Assembly (NCBI RefSeq): GCF_000382185.1
Contig: NZ_KB907784.1
Location: 1-64,000, forward strand
Reading direction: 5' to 3'
DNA length: 64,000 bases
From: Bordetella sp. FB-8
GTDB taxonomy: Bacteria; Pseudomonadota; Gammaproteobacteria; Burkholderiales; Burkholderiaceae_B
The notes beneath the pieces are model-generated. The model worked only from the letters and a program-made list of their open reading frames with translations, searched no databases and was not told where the DNA came from. The position numbers were made by a program, and so were the translations under genes. This document shows positions 39,773 to 49,729 of this stretch, in pieces. Position 1 is the stretch's first letter. Each line of letters starts with the position of its first letter.

Positions 39773-40456
39773 ATGAACCTGGCCGAAAGCCTGCCCGGCC
39801 GCCAGCTTCCCCGCGAACGGCTGCTGCGTCATGGCGCCGCAGCGCTCAGCGACGCCGAACTGCTGGCGGTGGCGCTGCGCACCGGCACCCGGGGCCTGAA
39901 CGCCATCGAATTGGGCAGCCAGCTGCTGCAGCGTTTCGGCGGCCTGCGCGGCCTGTTCGGCGCCGCGCCGGAAGAACTTCGCGCCGTGACCGGGCTGGGC
40001 GCCGCCAAGGCCTGCACCCTGGCGGCCGTGCTGGAACTGGCGCGCCGTGCCGGCGAAGAGGATCTACAGCGCCTGGACGCCCTCTCCCATCCCGACCGGG
40101 TCAAGCAGTATTGCCGCACCGCCCTGAGCCATTGCACGGTGGAGCACTGCATCGCCCTCTATCTGGACAACCAGCTCAACCTGATCGCCACCGGCGAACT
40201 GGCGCGCGGAACCCTGGCGCAGGCCTGCGTCTACCCCAGGGAGGTAGTCCGGGAAGCGCTGCGCCATCACGCCGCGGCCCTCATCCTGGCGCATAACCAC
40301 CCTTCAGGCCTGGCCCAGCCCAGCCAGGCCGACCTGGATCTGACCCTGCATCTGCGGCGGGCCCTGGCGCTGGTGGACGTGCGGCTGCTGGACCACCTGA
40401 TCGTCGCCGCAGGGGAAGTGGTGTCCATGGCGCAGCTGGGGCTGATCGCACCGTAG
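39773..40456 (+). CDS. radC: RadC-family JAB-domain protein
   Basis: This 227-aa protein from the ATG at 39773 has an N-terminal helix-hairpin-helix ([38 protein letters not shown]) and a C-terminal JAB/MPN metalloprotease-like domain with the metal motif [19 protein letters not shown]. The historic DNA-repair assignment is doubtful; the molecular role is unsettled. It is divergent from slpA. Confidence 0.93.
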   Translation: MNLAESLPGRQLPRERLLRHGAAALSDAELLAVALRTGTRGLNAIELGSQLLQRFGGLRGLFGAAPEELRAVTGLGAAKACTLAAVLELARRAGEEDLQRLDALSHPDRVKQYCRTALSHCTVEHCIALYLDNQLNLIATGELARGTLAQACVYPREVVREALRHHAAALILAHNHPSGLAQPSQADLDLTLHLRRALALVDVRLLDHLIVAAGEVVSMAQLGLIAP

Positions 40457-40486
40457 ATTCCCAAGAAGTTCAATAAAAACCATGAC

Positions 40487-40516
40487 TTGTGCTTACCTTG
40501 CGCGCCGAGTTAGAAT
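40487..40516 (+). promoter_or_regulatory. Promoter of rpmE2
   Basis: -35 TTGTGC (40487-40492), an 18-bp spacer and -10 TAGAAT (40511-40516). Transcription would start near 40523, giving about 105 nt of leader before the rpmE2 ATG. Confidence 0.5.
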
Positions 40517-40627
40517 CTTGAGTTCAGTTTTTTCGGATACGTGATTGGGGATGGAGCATGGCCGCATGTGCGCGGGTCATGTACGAGCCCCCGGTTGGCG
40601 ACCCTAACTCCTAGCCAGGAAATCCCC

Positions 40628-40888
40628 ATGAAAGAAGGCATACACCCCGAATACCGCGAAGTGGTGTTCATGGACGTTCAGACGGGCGACAAGTTCGTGA
40701 CCCGCTCCACCGTCTCCACCCGCGAAAAAGTGGAGCTGGACGGGCAGACCTATCCGCTCTTTAAGTGCGATGTGACCTCCAAGTCTCACCCCTTCTACAC
40801 CGGCGCACAAACGCGCATCGTCGAAACCGGCCGCGTCGAGAAATTCCGCGCCCGCTTCGCCCGCACCACTGGCACCGCCAAGGCCTGA
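40628..40888 (+). CDS. rpmE2: 50S ribosomal protein L31, type B
   Basis: This 86-aa protein from the ATG at 40628 (MKEGIHPEYREVVFMDVQTG) contains SKSHPFYTGAQTRIVETGRV. It lacks the CxxC zinc motif of type A L31, so it is the zinc-independent paralogue, normally induced on zinc limitation where both exist (family knowledge). Whether this genome also has type A is unknown. A clear terminator follows. Confidence 0.95.
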   Translation: MKEGIHPEYREVVFMDVQTGDKFVTRSTVSTREKVELDGQTYPLFKCDVTSKSHPFYTGAQTRIVETGRVEKFRARFARTTGTAKA

Positions 40889-40985
40889 CCGCCCATACCG
40901 GCCGCGCAGCGTTGCCGTATGCTGCAAGGAAAAAGGCCCCCGTGCTGCTTCTTCGGCTTGTTTGCCTTGGGGCACCCGGCAGCAA

Positions 40986-41014
40986 AAAGCAGCCCGACCG
41001 GGCTGCTTTTTTTT
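40986..41014 (+). terminator. Terminator after rpmE2
   Basis: An AGCAGCCC/GGGCTGCT stem with loop GACC is followed by eight T residues. Confidence 0.85.
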
Positions 41015-41069
41015 CCTCTCATGAGACGATAGCAAGATTGTTGATCCTGCCCTTCATCCCGTGCCTTCC

Positions 41070-42794
41070 ATGACGCGCTCCACTCCTGCCCGCCTGACCG
41101 AGTTGGGCACCACGAAACTGCCGCGACTAGCCCTCATCGGGCTGGCGCTTGCTTATGTGGTGGCCGGGCTCTTCATGCGGGACCCTTGGAAGACGGACGA
41201 CGTGGTGGGCCTGGCCACCATGATGACTGCGCTGCGCGAAGGCGCATGGCTGCAGCCGCAGATCGGCCATCTGGCCTATGCGCAGGACGGCCCGATGATC
41301 ACATGGGTCGGCGCTATTGCGATCAGGTTGTTCGGTTCGCTCCTGGGCGAACTCACGGCCAGCCGCCTGCCCAATCTGCTCTGGTTCGCCATGAGCGCGG
41401 GCAGCGTCTGGTACGGCACGTATCTGGTGGGCCGGCGGGCCGAGGCCCAGCCCCTGGCTCTGCCCTTCGGCGGCGAGCCGCCGCCGCGCGCCTACGGCCG
41501 CATGCTGGCCGACGCGGCTCTGCTGCTGCTGCTGGCCACCGTCGGCATATTGCAGCACATGCACGAAACCTCGGCTCTGCCCGCCGTCATGGCCTGGCAG
41601 GCGCTGGTGTTCTATGCCCTGACCCGCATTCCCGACAAACCCTTCACGGGCGCGCTGACCCTGGGCGTGGCAATCGCCGGCAGTTTTCTCACGCGCGGCT
41701 GGCCGGGCGGCATCCCGGTGATGGCAGGCACACTGGTGGCGTTCATGCCGCCCGGCGCGCTGCGCAAGCGCCTGGGCTGGCTGCCCCTGGCCGCGCTGGT
41801 GGCCGCAGCGCTCATCCTGGCCTGGTGGATACCGGCCACCCATCAAAGCAGCTACTGGATCCGTAGCTGGAAGGCCTGGAATCTGGGGTTCTACACCTGG
41901 CCCGAATTCAATCCCAGCGGCCGCGCGCTGCGCGACCTGGCCTGGTTCCTGTGGCCGACCTGGCCGCTGGTGCTGGTGGCTGTCTGGCAATGGCGCACCT
42001 GGCTGTTCGCCTCGCATATCTGGCCAGCGTTGGCGCTGCTCATCTGCGCGCTGCTGCAGCTGTTCTTTGTGGCCGATCCGGACGACGGCGTCTACATCAT
42101 GCTGGCCGTGCCCTGTGCCTCGCTGGCCGCGATGTCGCTGCCCACCCTGCGCCGCGGCGTCATCAACACGCTGGACTGGTTTGCGGTGATGTGCTTTTCG
42201 CTCACCGCAGTCACCGCATGGCTGGCCTGGGTGGCGGTGCTCTTTGGCGTGCCTACGGGAATATCCCACAATATCGCCCGCCATACGGCCGGCTACGTGC
42301 CGCCCATCTCCTGGATCGCGCTGCTGCTCGCGGCCGGCATCACGGCTGCCTGGATCGCGCTCATCGTCTGGCGCTTTCGCGTGCAGCCTACCGCGCTATG
42401 GCGCGGCACGATACTCTCGGCCAGCGGCCTGGCCGCCACCTGGGGCCTGCTGGTACTGCTGTGGCAACCGGTGGTGAACTATGCGCGCAGCTACCGGACC
42501 GCTTCGGCCGAACTGGCAGCGGTGCTCAAGGCCAATATGAAGCCTGGTGAATGCGTTCGCGGCGACGGCCTGGGCGCCGGCCAGCGCGCCTCCTTCCTCG
42601 TGTTCCAGAATCTGAACTTCCCTTACGACTCGGCCTGCACGCTGGTATTGCAGCAAACTACCCGGCAGGCGCTGGCCAACGGCACGGCCGACTACACCAA
42701 CGACAACAACGTGCGGGAAATCTGGCGCGGCGGCCGCCGCGCCGACCCCAACGAAATCTTCCGTCTGCTGCGCATGCCGTCCGGCTATCAATGA
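41070..42794 (+). CDS. PMT/ArnT-family membrane glycosyltransferase
   Basis: This 574-aa integral membrane protein from the ATG at 41070 (a GTG at 41061 is also in frame) has about 12 hydrophobic segments. The N-terminal part has DPWKTDDVVGLATMMTALRE and DGPMITWVGAIAIRLFG, which fits the GT-C fold of ArnT/PMT enzymes that use polyprenyl-phosphate sugars (acidic residues after TM1). A soluble C-terminal domain follows. It may modify lipid A or another envelope glycan. Its TGA overlaps the MATE gene start (ATGA). Confidence 0.8.
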   Translation: MTRSTPARLTELGTTKLPRLALIGLALAYVVAGLFMRDPWKTDDVVGLATMMTALREGAWLQPQIGHLAYAQDGPMITWVGAIAIRLFGSLLGELTASRLPNLLWFAMSAGSVWYGTYLVGRRAEAQPLALPFGGEPPPRAYGRMLADAALLLLLATVGILQHMHETSALPAVMAWQALVFYALTRIPDKPFTGALTLGVAIAGSFLTRGWPGGIPVMAGTLVAFMPPGALRKRLGWLPLAALVAAALILAWWIPATHQSSYWIRSWKAWNLGFYTWPEFNPSGRALRDLAWFLWPTWPLVLVAVWQWRTWLFASHIWPALALLICALLQLFFVADPDDGVYIMLAVPCASLAAMSLPTLRRGVINTLDWFAVMCFSLTAVTAWLAWVAVLFGVPTGISHNIARHTAGYVPPISWIALLLAAGITAAWIALIVWRFRVQPTALWRGTILSASGLAATWGLLVLLWQPVVNYARSYRTASAELAAVLKANMKPGECVRGDGLGAGQRASFLVFQNLNFPYDSACTLVLQQTTRQALANGTADYTNDNNVREIWRGGRRADPNEIFRLLRMPSGYQ

Positions 42795-44230
42795 CCGCGC
42801 TGTCCCGAGTACCCGTGCAAAGCCTGGGCGCGACCATGATAAATATCATGCGCCAGGCCTGGCCGGTGTTGATAGGCCAGTGGGCCAGTGTCGCTTTCGG
42901 CGTGCTCGACACTGCCATGACGGGACACTCCAGCCCGGACGACCTGGCCGCCATGTCGCTGTCGGCTTCGATCTACATCACCGTATTCGTAGGCCTGATG
43001 GGCGTGCTGCACGCGCTTATTCCCATTCTGGCCCAGCACTACGGCGCCAAGCGCCACCACGAAGTGGGACGCCTGTGGGGCCAGGGGGTCTGGCTGGCAC
43101 TGGTCCTGTCGGTACTGGGCGGCGCGCTCATGCAGTTTCCCGACGCCTGGCTGGCCATGTCGGGACATGTCGATCCCGGCGTGCGCGAGCGCATGATCGC
43201 CTACCTGGACGCGCTGACACTGGCCCTGCCCGCAGCGCTGATATTCCGCACTGTCTATGCGCTGGGCAGCGCCGTGTCGCGCCCGCGCGTGGCGATGCTG
43301 ATCAACCTGTCCACGATCGTGCTCAAGGCGTTCTTCAACTGGCTGTTCATCTACGGTCACCTGGACCTGCCCGAGATGGGCGCGGCAGGGGCGGGACTGT
43401 CGACCGCACTGGTTTCCTGGATCGGCCTGCTCGCAGGCCTCTGGTATGTGCTGCGCAACCGCAGCTTCGCGCCGTTTCACCTGCGGCTGGGCCGGCCGCA
43501 ATGGCAACCGCTCAAGGAACTGCTGCGCCTGGGCCTGCCCATGGGCGGCTCGTACTTGATCGAAGTGTCATCGTTCACCTTCATGGCACTGCTGGTGGCG
43601 CGCGAAGGTACCTACGTGCTGGACGGGCACCAGATCATGTCCAACCTGGCGGCTCTGTGCTACATGATGCCCATGTCCATCGGCGTGGCAGGCGCGGCGG
43701 TGACGGCACAGGCGATCGGCGCGGACAACCAGCCCCTGGCACGGCGCACCGGCCTGGCCAGTCTGGCCCTGGCGATGCTGGGCGCCCTGCTGACATCCAT
43801 CGCGGTCCTGGCGGGCCGGCCTCTCATCATCGAAGCCTACACCAGCGACGCCCGGGTCGCCGCGGCGGCGAGCAGCCTGGTGATGCTGATGCCCGTCTTC
43901 CATCTGTTCGACGCCTTCCAGTGCACCAATGCCTATTTGCTGCGCGCCTACAAGATCGCACTTATGCCCCTGCTGATCCAGGTGGTGGCGTTGGCTGTGG
44001 TGGGACTGCTGGGAGGATGGTGGTTTGGCTTCGGCCCGGGCCGCGGGGGACTGGACCGGATCATCGCCCTGCTCATGCCGGGCGCGTACACGGGAGCTGG
44101 AAGCCTGTGGCTGATGGCCATGATAGGCCTGGGCCTGTCGGCCCTGCTTTTGCACGCGTGGTACTGGCGCACGCTGCGGCGGCTTTCGGCGGGATCTTGG
44201 CAATCCGGCGGTTCGCCTGGACACGGATAA
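42791..44230 (+). CDS. MATE-family multidrug efflux transporter
   Basis: This 479-aa, 12-helix exporter from the ATG at 42791 has MATE signatures: AWPVLIGQWASVAFGVLDTAM, LHALIPILAQHYGAKRHHEV and LRLGLPMGGSYLIEVSSFTF. A NorM-like Na+/H+:drug antiporter is the nearest description; the substrate is unknown. It is translationally coupled to the glycosyltransferase gene. Confidence 0.92.
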   Translation: MTALSRVPVQSLGATMINIMRQAWPVLIGQWASVAFGVLDTAMTGHSSPDDLAAMSLSASIYITVFVGLMGVLHALIPILAQHYGAKRHHEVGRLWGQGVWLALVLSVLGGALMQFPDAWLAMSGHVDPGVRERMIAYLDALTLALPAALIFRTVYALGSAVSRPRVAMLINLSTIVLKAFFNWLFIYGHLDLPEMGAAGAGLSTALVSWIGLLAGLWYVLRNRSFAPFHLRLGRPQWQPLKELLRLGLPMGGSYLIEVSSFTFMALLVAREGTYVLDGHQIMSNLAALCYMMPMSIGVAGAAVTAQAIGADNQPLARRTGLASLALAMLGALLTSIAVLAGRPLIIEAYTSDARVAAAASSLVMLMPVFHLFDAFQCTNAYLLRAYKIALMPLLIQVVALAVVGLLGGWWFGFGPGRGGLDRIIALLMPGAYTGAGSLWLMAMIGLGLSALLLHAWYWRTLRRLSAGSWQSGGSPGHG

Positions 44231-44296
44231 CCGTGCAACCCAGGACGAACCGCCGGCTCGCCTTATTACGATCGCAGAAAACCTGCGCTTGACCGA

Positions 44297-44488
44297 TTAC
44301 TTCTTGGCAGCAGCCTTCTTGTGGGCCTTTTTCGGGGCCTTCTTGACGGGCTTCTTGACGGTCTTCTTGGCAGCGACCTTGGTGGCGTGAGCCGAATGGG
44401 TAGCAGCGAACGAAGCGGCCGGGGCAGCAGCCAGGCCCATGCACAGAGCCGAAGCGGACAGGATCAGGGCGATACGCGATTTGGTCAT
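44297..44488 (-). CDS. Small exported lysine/alanine-rich protein
   Basis: This 63-aa protein (MTKSRIALILSASALCMGLA) has AGGAG 8 nt before the ATG. A clear signal peptide is cleaved after about ASFA. The mature part is almost only K, A, V and P (KTVKKPVKKAPKKAHKKAAA), resembling acid-shock or histone-H1-like tails. It would be a strongly cationic periplasmic peptide. Function unknown. It is convergent with the MATE gene. Confidence 0.75.
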   Translation of the reverse strand: MTKSRIALILSASALCMGLAAAPAASFAATHSAHATKVAAKKTVKKPVKKAPKKAHKKAAAKK

Positions 44489-44701
44489 GGCGAGAACTCC
44501 TAGGATAGTGACGGGCCCGCCGGCCCGGCTGCCTGAGACCCGGCTCGACTGCCGGATACCTCATGCATACAGGGCTTTGGAGTGGGCACTTTGATAAAGG
44601 TTCACAGTCGCGCCAAATTTTTTTTGGCGCCAGGCCGCTTCCAGAAAAAACGCCCCCTGGCTTGCAACAAACCGCAGGCGCGTGGCGGGTAGACGACTTA
44701 C

Positions 44702-46066
44702 CTACCTCAATTTTTCCAGCGCAGCATCCAAGCGGTCGACCGCCCAGATTTCCAGCCCTTCGATGGCTTGCCTGGGCGCGTTGGCCTTGGGAACCAGGGC
44801 CGTGGAGAAACCCAGCTTGGCTGCTTCGCGCAGGCGCTCCTGGCCGCGCGGCGCCGGGCGGATCTCGCCAGCAAGGCCTACTTCGCCGAAAGCCACCAGA
44901 CCGCGCGGCAAAGGCTTGTCCCGCAGCGACGACATGATGGCCAGCAGCACCGGCAGGTCGGCCGCAGGCTCGGTGATGCGCACCCCGCCCACGGCATTGA
45001 CGAAGACATCCTGGTCGTACGTGCTGACGCCCGCGTGGCGGTGCAGCACCGCCAGCAGCATGGCCAGCCGGTTGCCCTCCAGCCCCACGCTTAGGCGGCG
45101 CGGGTTGGGTGCGTGCGAAGCGTCGACCAGGGCCTGGACCTCGACCAGCAGCGGCCGGGTGCCCTCCTGCGTCGCCATGACGCACGAACCGGCCACCTGC
45201 TGCGGATGCTGCGACAGGAACAGGGCCGATGGATTGGCCACGCCGCGCAGGCCGCGGTCGGTCATGGCGAACACGCCCAGTTCGTTGACCGCGCCGAAGC
45301 GGTTCTTGAAGGCGCGCACCAGGCGAAATGACGAATGGGTATCGCCCTCGAAGTACAGCACGGTGTCGACAATGTGCTCGAGCACGCGCGGGCCGGCCAG
45401 GGCGCCGTCCTTGGTGACGTGGCCGATCATGACGATGGCGATGCCGGTCTGCTTGGCCAAGCGGGTGAGCTGGGCCGCGCACTCGCGCACCTGCGACACC
45501 GAACCCGGCGCCGCGGTGAGTTCGCCGCTATAAAGCGTCTGGATGGAATCGATCACCGCCACGGCCGGCTTGCGCTCGGCCACTGCAGCCTGAATGGCAT
45601 CGAGGCGGATCTCGGCCAGCAGGTCGACCTTGTCGGTCGTCGCCAGGCCCAGGCGGCGGGCGCGCAGGGCCACCTGCTCGGCAGACTCTTCGCCCGTGAC
45701 GTAAAGCACCGGCACCGCCTCGGACAACGAGGCCAGCGCCTGCAGCAGCAGCGTAGACTTGCCTATGCCGGGATCGCCGCCGATGAGCACCACCGCGCCC
45801 GGCACCAGCCCGCCGCCCAGGACGCGGTCGAACTCGTCCAGTCCGGTGGGCTGGCGCGGGGTTTCGCGCGCTTCGATGTCGGCCAGACTGCGCACCGGCG
45901 CAGACGCCGCCAGCGGCGCATAGCGGTGCGCGCCGCCAGCCGCGGCGGCTGGCTCGATGGTTTCATCGAGCGTGTTCCAGGCATTGCAATGCGGGCATTT
46001 GCCCTGCCATTTGAGGCTGGTGCCGCCGCATTCGCTGCAGACGAAAAGGGTGCGGGATTTGGCCAT
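44702..46066 (-). CDS. radA: DNA repair protein RadA
   Basis: This 454-aa RecA-like branch-migration helicase has an N-terminal zinc finger (VCSECGGTSLKWQGKCPHC), Walker A GDPGIGKSTLLLQ, the RadA-specific KNRFGAVNELG motif and a C-terminal Lon-protease-like domain (ADLPVLLAIMSSLRDKPLPR, GEVGLAGEIRPAP). It lies 26 nt after the SDR gene. Confidence 0.96.
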   Translation of the reverse strand: MAKSRTLFVCSECGGTSLKWQGKCPHCNAWNTLDETIEPAAAAGGAHRYAPLAASAPVRSLADIEARETPRQPTGLDEFDRVLGGGLVPGAVVLIGGDPGIGKSTLLLQALASLSEAVPVLYVTGEESAEQVALRARRLGLATTDKVDLLAEIRLDAIQAAVAERKPAVAVIDSIQTLYSGELTAAPGSVSQVRECAAQLTRLAKQTGIAIVMIGHVTKDGALAGPRVLEHIVDTVLYFEGDTHSSFRLVRAFKNRFGAVNELGVFAMTDRGLRGVANPSALFLSQHPQQVAGSCVMATQEGTRPLLVEVQALVDASHAPNPRRLSVGLEGNRLAMLLAVLHRHAGVSTYDQDVFVNAVGGVRITEPAADLPVLLAIMSSLRDKPLPRGLVAFGEVGLAGEIRPAPRGQERLREAAKLGFSTALVPKANAPRQAIEGLEIWAVDRLDAALEKLR

Positions 46067-46092
46067 GCCGTGCGAACCGTGGCGCCAGGCCG

Positions 46093-46812
46093 CTAGCGGC
46101 GCCCGCCCAGCGACCCGCCGCCGTCCACGCCCAGCACCTGCCCGGTGATGTAGCCGGCCTCGTCCGAGAGCAGGAAGGCCGCGGCTGCGGCCACATCGGC
46201 CGGCGTGCCGAAGCGCCGCATGGGAATGGATGCCAGCGATGCCTTTTCGGCGTCGCTGCCCGCCGGGTGGTTTTGGCGAAACAGCTCGGTCTCGATCGGA
46301 CCCGGTGCGACGGCGTTGGCAGTGATGCCGTATTCGGCCAATTCCAGCGCCCAGGTGTTGGTGCAGCCCACCAGCGCGCTCTTGGCCGCAGAATACGCGG
46401 TGCGGTCCTGGCCTCCGTGGATGGCGCGGCTGACTATGTTGACGATGCGCCCGGTGCGCCGGGCCTTCATCGATTCAATGAAGATCTGCGTCACCTGCAC
46501 CGCCGCACGCACGTTAAGGTCGAAAACGCGGTAGAGCGTGGCCAGGTCGATCGACCCAAGCGGCTGCGGCGCCACGACGCCGACGTTGTTGACCACGGCA
46601 TCGACAGGGTATTTTTCGCGGATCTCGCGCAGCACCTCTTCGGTGCGGCCCGCGTCCGACAGGTCGCAGGCATAGAGATAGCCGGGGAAATCCACGTCCT
46701 CGGTATTGCGGGCAACGCCCACCACGTGGCAACCCTGATCTGCCAGACGCTGCGTCAGCGCCCAGCCTATGCCCTTGGTGGCGCCCGTGATCAACACGCA
46801 TTTGTCTTTCAT
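46093..46812 (-). CDS. SDR-family oxidoreductase (FabG-like)
   Basis: This 239-aa short-chain dehydrogenase has the cofactor motif TGATKGIG (10-17), NNVG (75-78), catalytic Ser128, Tyr140 and Lys144 (YSAAK), and the C-terminal GYITGQVLGVDGGGS. The substrate is not deducible; 3-oxoacyl reductase-like by overall pattern. It sits between alr and radA in one minus-strand series. Confidence 0.9.
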   Translation of the reverse strand: MKDKCVLITGATKGIGWALTQRLADQGCHVVGVARNTEDVDFPGYLYACDLSDAGRTEEVLREIREKYPVDAVVNNVGVVAPQPLGSIDLATLYRVFDLNVRAAVQVTQIFIESMKARRTGRIVNIVSRAIHGGQDRTAYSAAKSALVGCTNTWALELAEYGITANAVAPGPIETELFRQNHPAGSDAEKASLASIPMRRFGTPADVAAAAAFLLSDEAGYITGQVLGVDGGGSLGGRR

Positions 46813-46837
46813 GGATTGAACCTCGATATGGATGAGT

Positions 46838-47965
46838 TCAGCTCAGTGCCTGCACCCGCACCCGCGGGGCGAGCGCGCACATGAGCTCGTAGCCCAGTGT
46901 GCCGGCGGTCTGGGCCACTTCGTCGACCGAAGGGCCGCCCTCGCCCCAAAGCACGACGGAGGCGCCGATGCCAGCATCGGGCACAGGATCGAGATCGACA
47001 GTGATCATGTCCATGGATACCCGGCCGACCAAGCGCGTGGCCACCCCGGCCACCGTAACAGGTGTGCCCGTGGGCGCATGCCGCGGATAGCCGTCGGCAT
47101 AGCCGCAGGCCACCACGCCCACGCGCATGCGCCGATCGGCGCGGAAGGCGGCACCATAGCCGACGGAGCCGCCCGCGGGCACAGACTGCACGCCGATGAT
47201 CTCAGAACTCAAGGTCATGGCCGGCCGCAGGCCGTAGGACGATGCGGCCACGTCCGAGAAAGGCGTTGCGCCGTATAAGCATACGCCTGGACGCACCCAC
47301 TGCGGCGCGCCGTCGCGGCTGACTGAAATCTCGGGATAGCGCAGCGTTGCTGCCGAATTGCAGACGCTGCTTGCGCCTGCCAGCCCTTCGGTCGCACGCG
47401 TGAAGATATCCATGGCCTGGGCGATGCCTTGCGGGCCGTCGGCTGTGGCAAAGTGCGTCATCTTGGTGAGCGACCCCACCACGCCACGCTGCTGCAGCTG
47501 CTCGGCGCGGGCGTGCGCGGCCGCATAGGTCGCGGGAGCGTAGCCCAGCCGGTTCATTCCGCTGTTGAGCTTGAGCTGGATATTCAGGCGACGGCTCAGG
47601 TGCGCCGCCTCGATCATGTCGAACTGGGCATCGTCATGCACGGTGACCGTGAGATGGTAGCGATCGACGATTTCCAGATCGGCTGGATGGAAGAAGCCTT
47701 CGAGCAACAGGATGGGGCCGCCCCAGCCGGCTTCGCGGCAGCGCACGGCTTCGTCCAGATCAAGCATGGCCAGACCTTGTGCGGCGGAAAAACCGGACAC
47801 GGCCCGCTCGATGCCGTGTCCGTAGGCATTGGCCTTGATGACGGCCCAGATGGACGCGGCTTCGCCTCCTGCCAACTGCGCGGCCTGATCGAGATGGCGG
47901 CGAACGACGGACAGATTATGGCGCAGGGCCGGGACGGAAATCGAGGCTGAAATGGGACGCGGCAT
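46838..47965 (-). CDS. alr: Alanine racemase
   Basis: This 375-aa PLP enzyme from the ATG at 47965 supplies D-alanine for peptidoglycan. The PLP lysine is Lys44 in AVIKANAYGHG; the catalytic tyrosine lies in GGSVGYGAAFRA; RVSMDMITVDL and GLAMLDLDEAV are family blocks. The first in-frame start is a TTG five codons upstream, but the ATG fits the family better. It is divergent from hpnC with 45 bp between. Confidence 0.95.
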   Translation of the reverse strand: MPRPISASISVPALRHNLSVVRRHLDQAAQLAGGEAASIWAVIKANAYGHGIERAVSGFSAAQGLAMLDLDEAVRCREAGWGGPILLLEGFFHPADLEIVDRYHLTVTVHDDAQFDMIEAAHLSRRLNIQLKLNSGMNRLGYAPATYAAAHARAEQLQQRGVVGSLTKMTHFATADGPQGIAQAMDIFTRATEGLAGASSVCNSAATLRYPEISVSRDGAPQWVRPGVCLYGATPFSDVAASSYGLRPAMTLSSEIIGVQSVPAGGSVGYGAAFRADRRMRVGVVACGYADGYPRHAPTGTPVTVAGVATRLVGRVSMDMITVDLDPVPDAGIGASVVLWGEGGPSVDEVAQTAGTLGYELMCALAPRVRVQALS

Positions 47966-48010
47966 GGGGGAATTCCTCAACCTCTAGTCTACCTGACATA
48001 TGATTTCCAC

Positions 48011-48832
<822 letters not shown>

Positions 48833-48844
48833 TATGACCTACGC

Positions 48845-49729
48845 ATGACCCCTGACGACTACTGCCAGGACAAGGCCGCCAAGAGCGGTTCGAGCTTCTA
48901 CTACGCCTTTCTCTTTTTGCCGCCTGAACGGCGCCGCGCGATCAATGCGCTGTATGCCTTCTGCCGCGAAGTGGACGACGTGGTGGACAACGCCGGCGAT
49001 GAATCCGTGGCCCGCATCAAGCTGACCTGGTGGCGCACGCAGGTCGACAAGATGTTCGACGGCACACCCGAGCATCCGGTTACCCGCGCCCTGCAGCCGC
49101 ACCTTCAGGCCTGCGACATCACGCGCGAGCGCCTGCTGGCCGTGATCGACGGCATGGAAATGGATCTTGACCAGAGCCGCTACCTGGACTGGCCCGGTCT
49201 GCGCAAATACTGCTGGCTCGCGGCCGGCGTAGTGGGCGAAATGTCGGCAGGCGTGTTCGGCCATAGCGAGGCGAGCACGCTGGACTATGCCGGCAAGCTG
49301 GGGTTGGCCTTTCAGCTCACCAACATCATCCGCGACGTGGGCGACGACGCCCGCCGCGGCCGCATCTACCTGCCTGTCGACGACCTGCAGCAGTTCCAGG
49401 TCAAGGCCGCGGACATTCTGAACGGCGTGTATTCCGACCGTTTCACGGCGCTAATGCGCTTTCAGACGCAGCGTGCGCGCGAGCTCTACCGCGAGGCCGC
49501 GCTAGCGCTGCCCGAGGCGGACCGACGCGCGCAACGTCCGGGCCTGATGATGGCGGCCATCTATTACGACCTGTTGGCCGAAATCGAACGCGATGAATGG
49601 CGGGTGCTGCATCAGCGCATCTCGCTCACCCCCCTGCGCAAGCTGTGGCTGGCCTGGAAGACCTGGGTGGGCGGTGGCCGCGGCCTGCTACGCCGCCTGG
49701 CGCACGGCCAGGCGAAAAACAGCGCATGA
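48845..49729 (+). CDS. hpnD: Presqualene diphosphate synthase HpnD
   Basis: This 294-aa enzyme condenses two farnesyl diphosphates to presqualene diphosphate. Motifs: FCREVDDVVDN, IDGMEMDLDQSRY and RDVGDDARRGRIYLP. The stop overlaps the hpnE start (ATGA). It begins 12 nt after hpnC. Confidence 0.94.
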   Translation: MTPDDYCQDKAAKSGSSFYYAFLFLPPERRRAINALYAFCREVDDVVDNAGDESVARIKLTWWRTQVDKMFDGTPEHPVTRALQPHLQACDITRERLLAVIDGMEMDLDQSRYLDWPGLRKYCWLAAGVVGEMSAGVFGHSEASTLDYAGKLGLAFQLTNIIRDVGDDARRGRIYLPVDDLQQFQVKAADILNGVYSDRFTALMRFQTQRARELYREAALALPEADRRAQRPGLMMAAIYYDLLAEIERDEWRVLHQRISLTPLRKLWLAWKTWVGGGRGLLRRLAHGQAKNSA

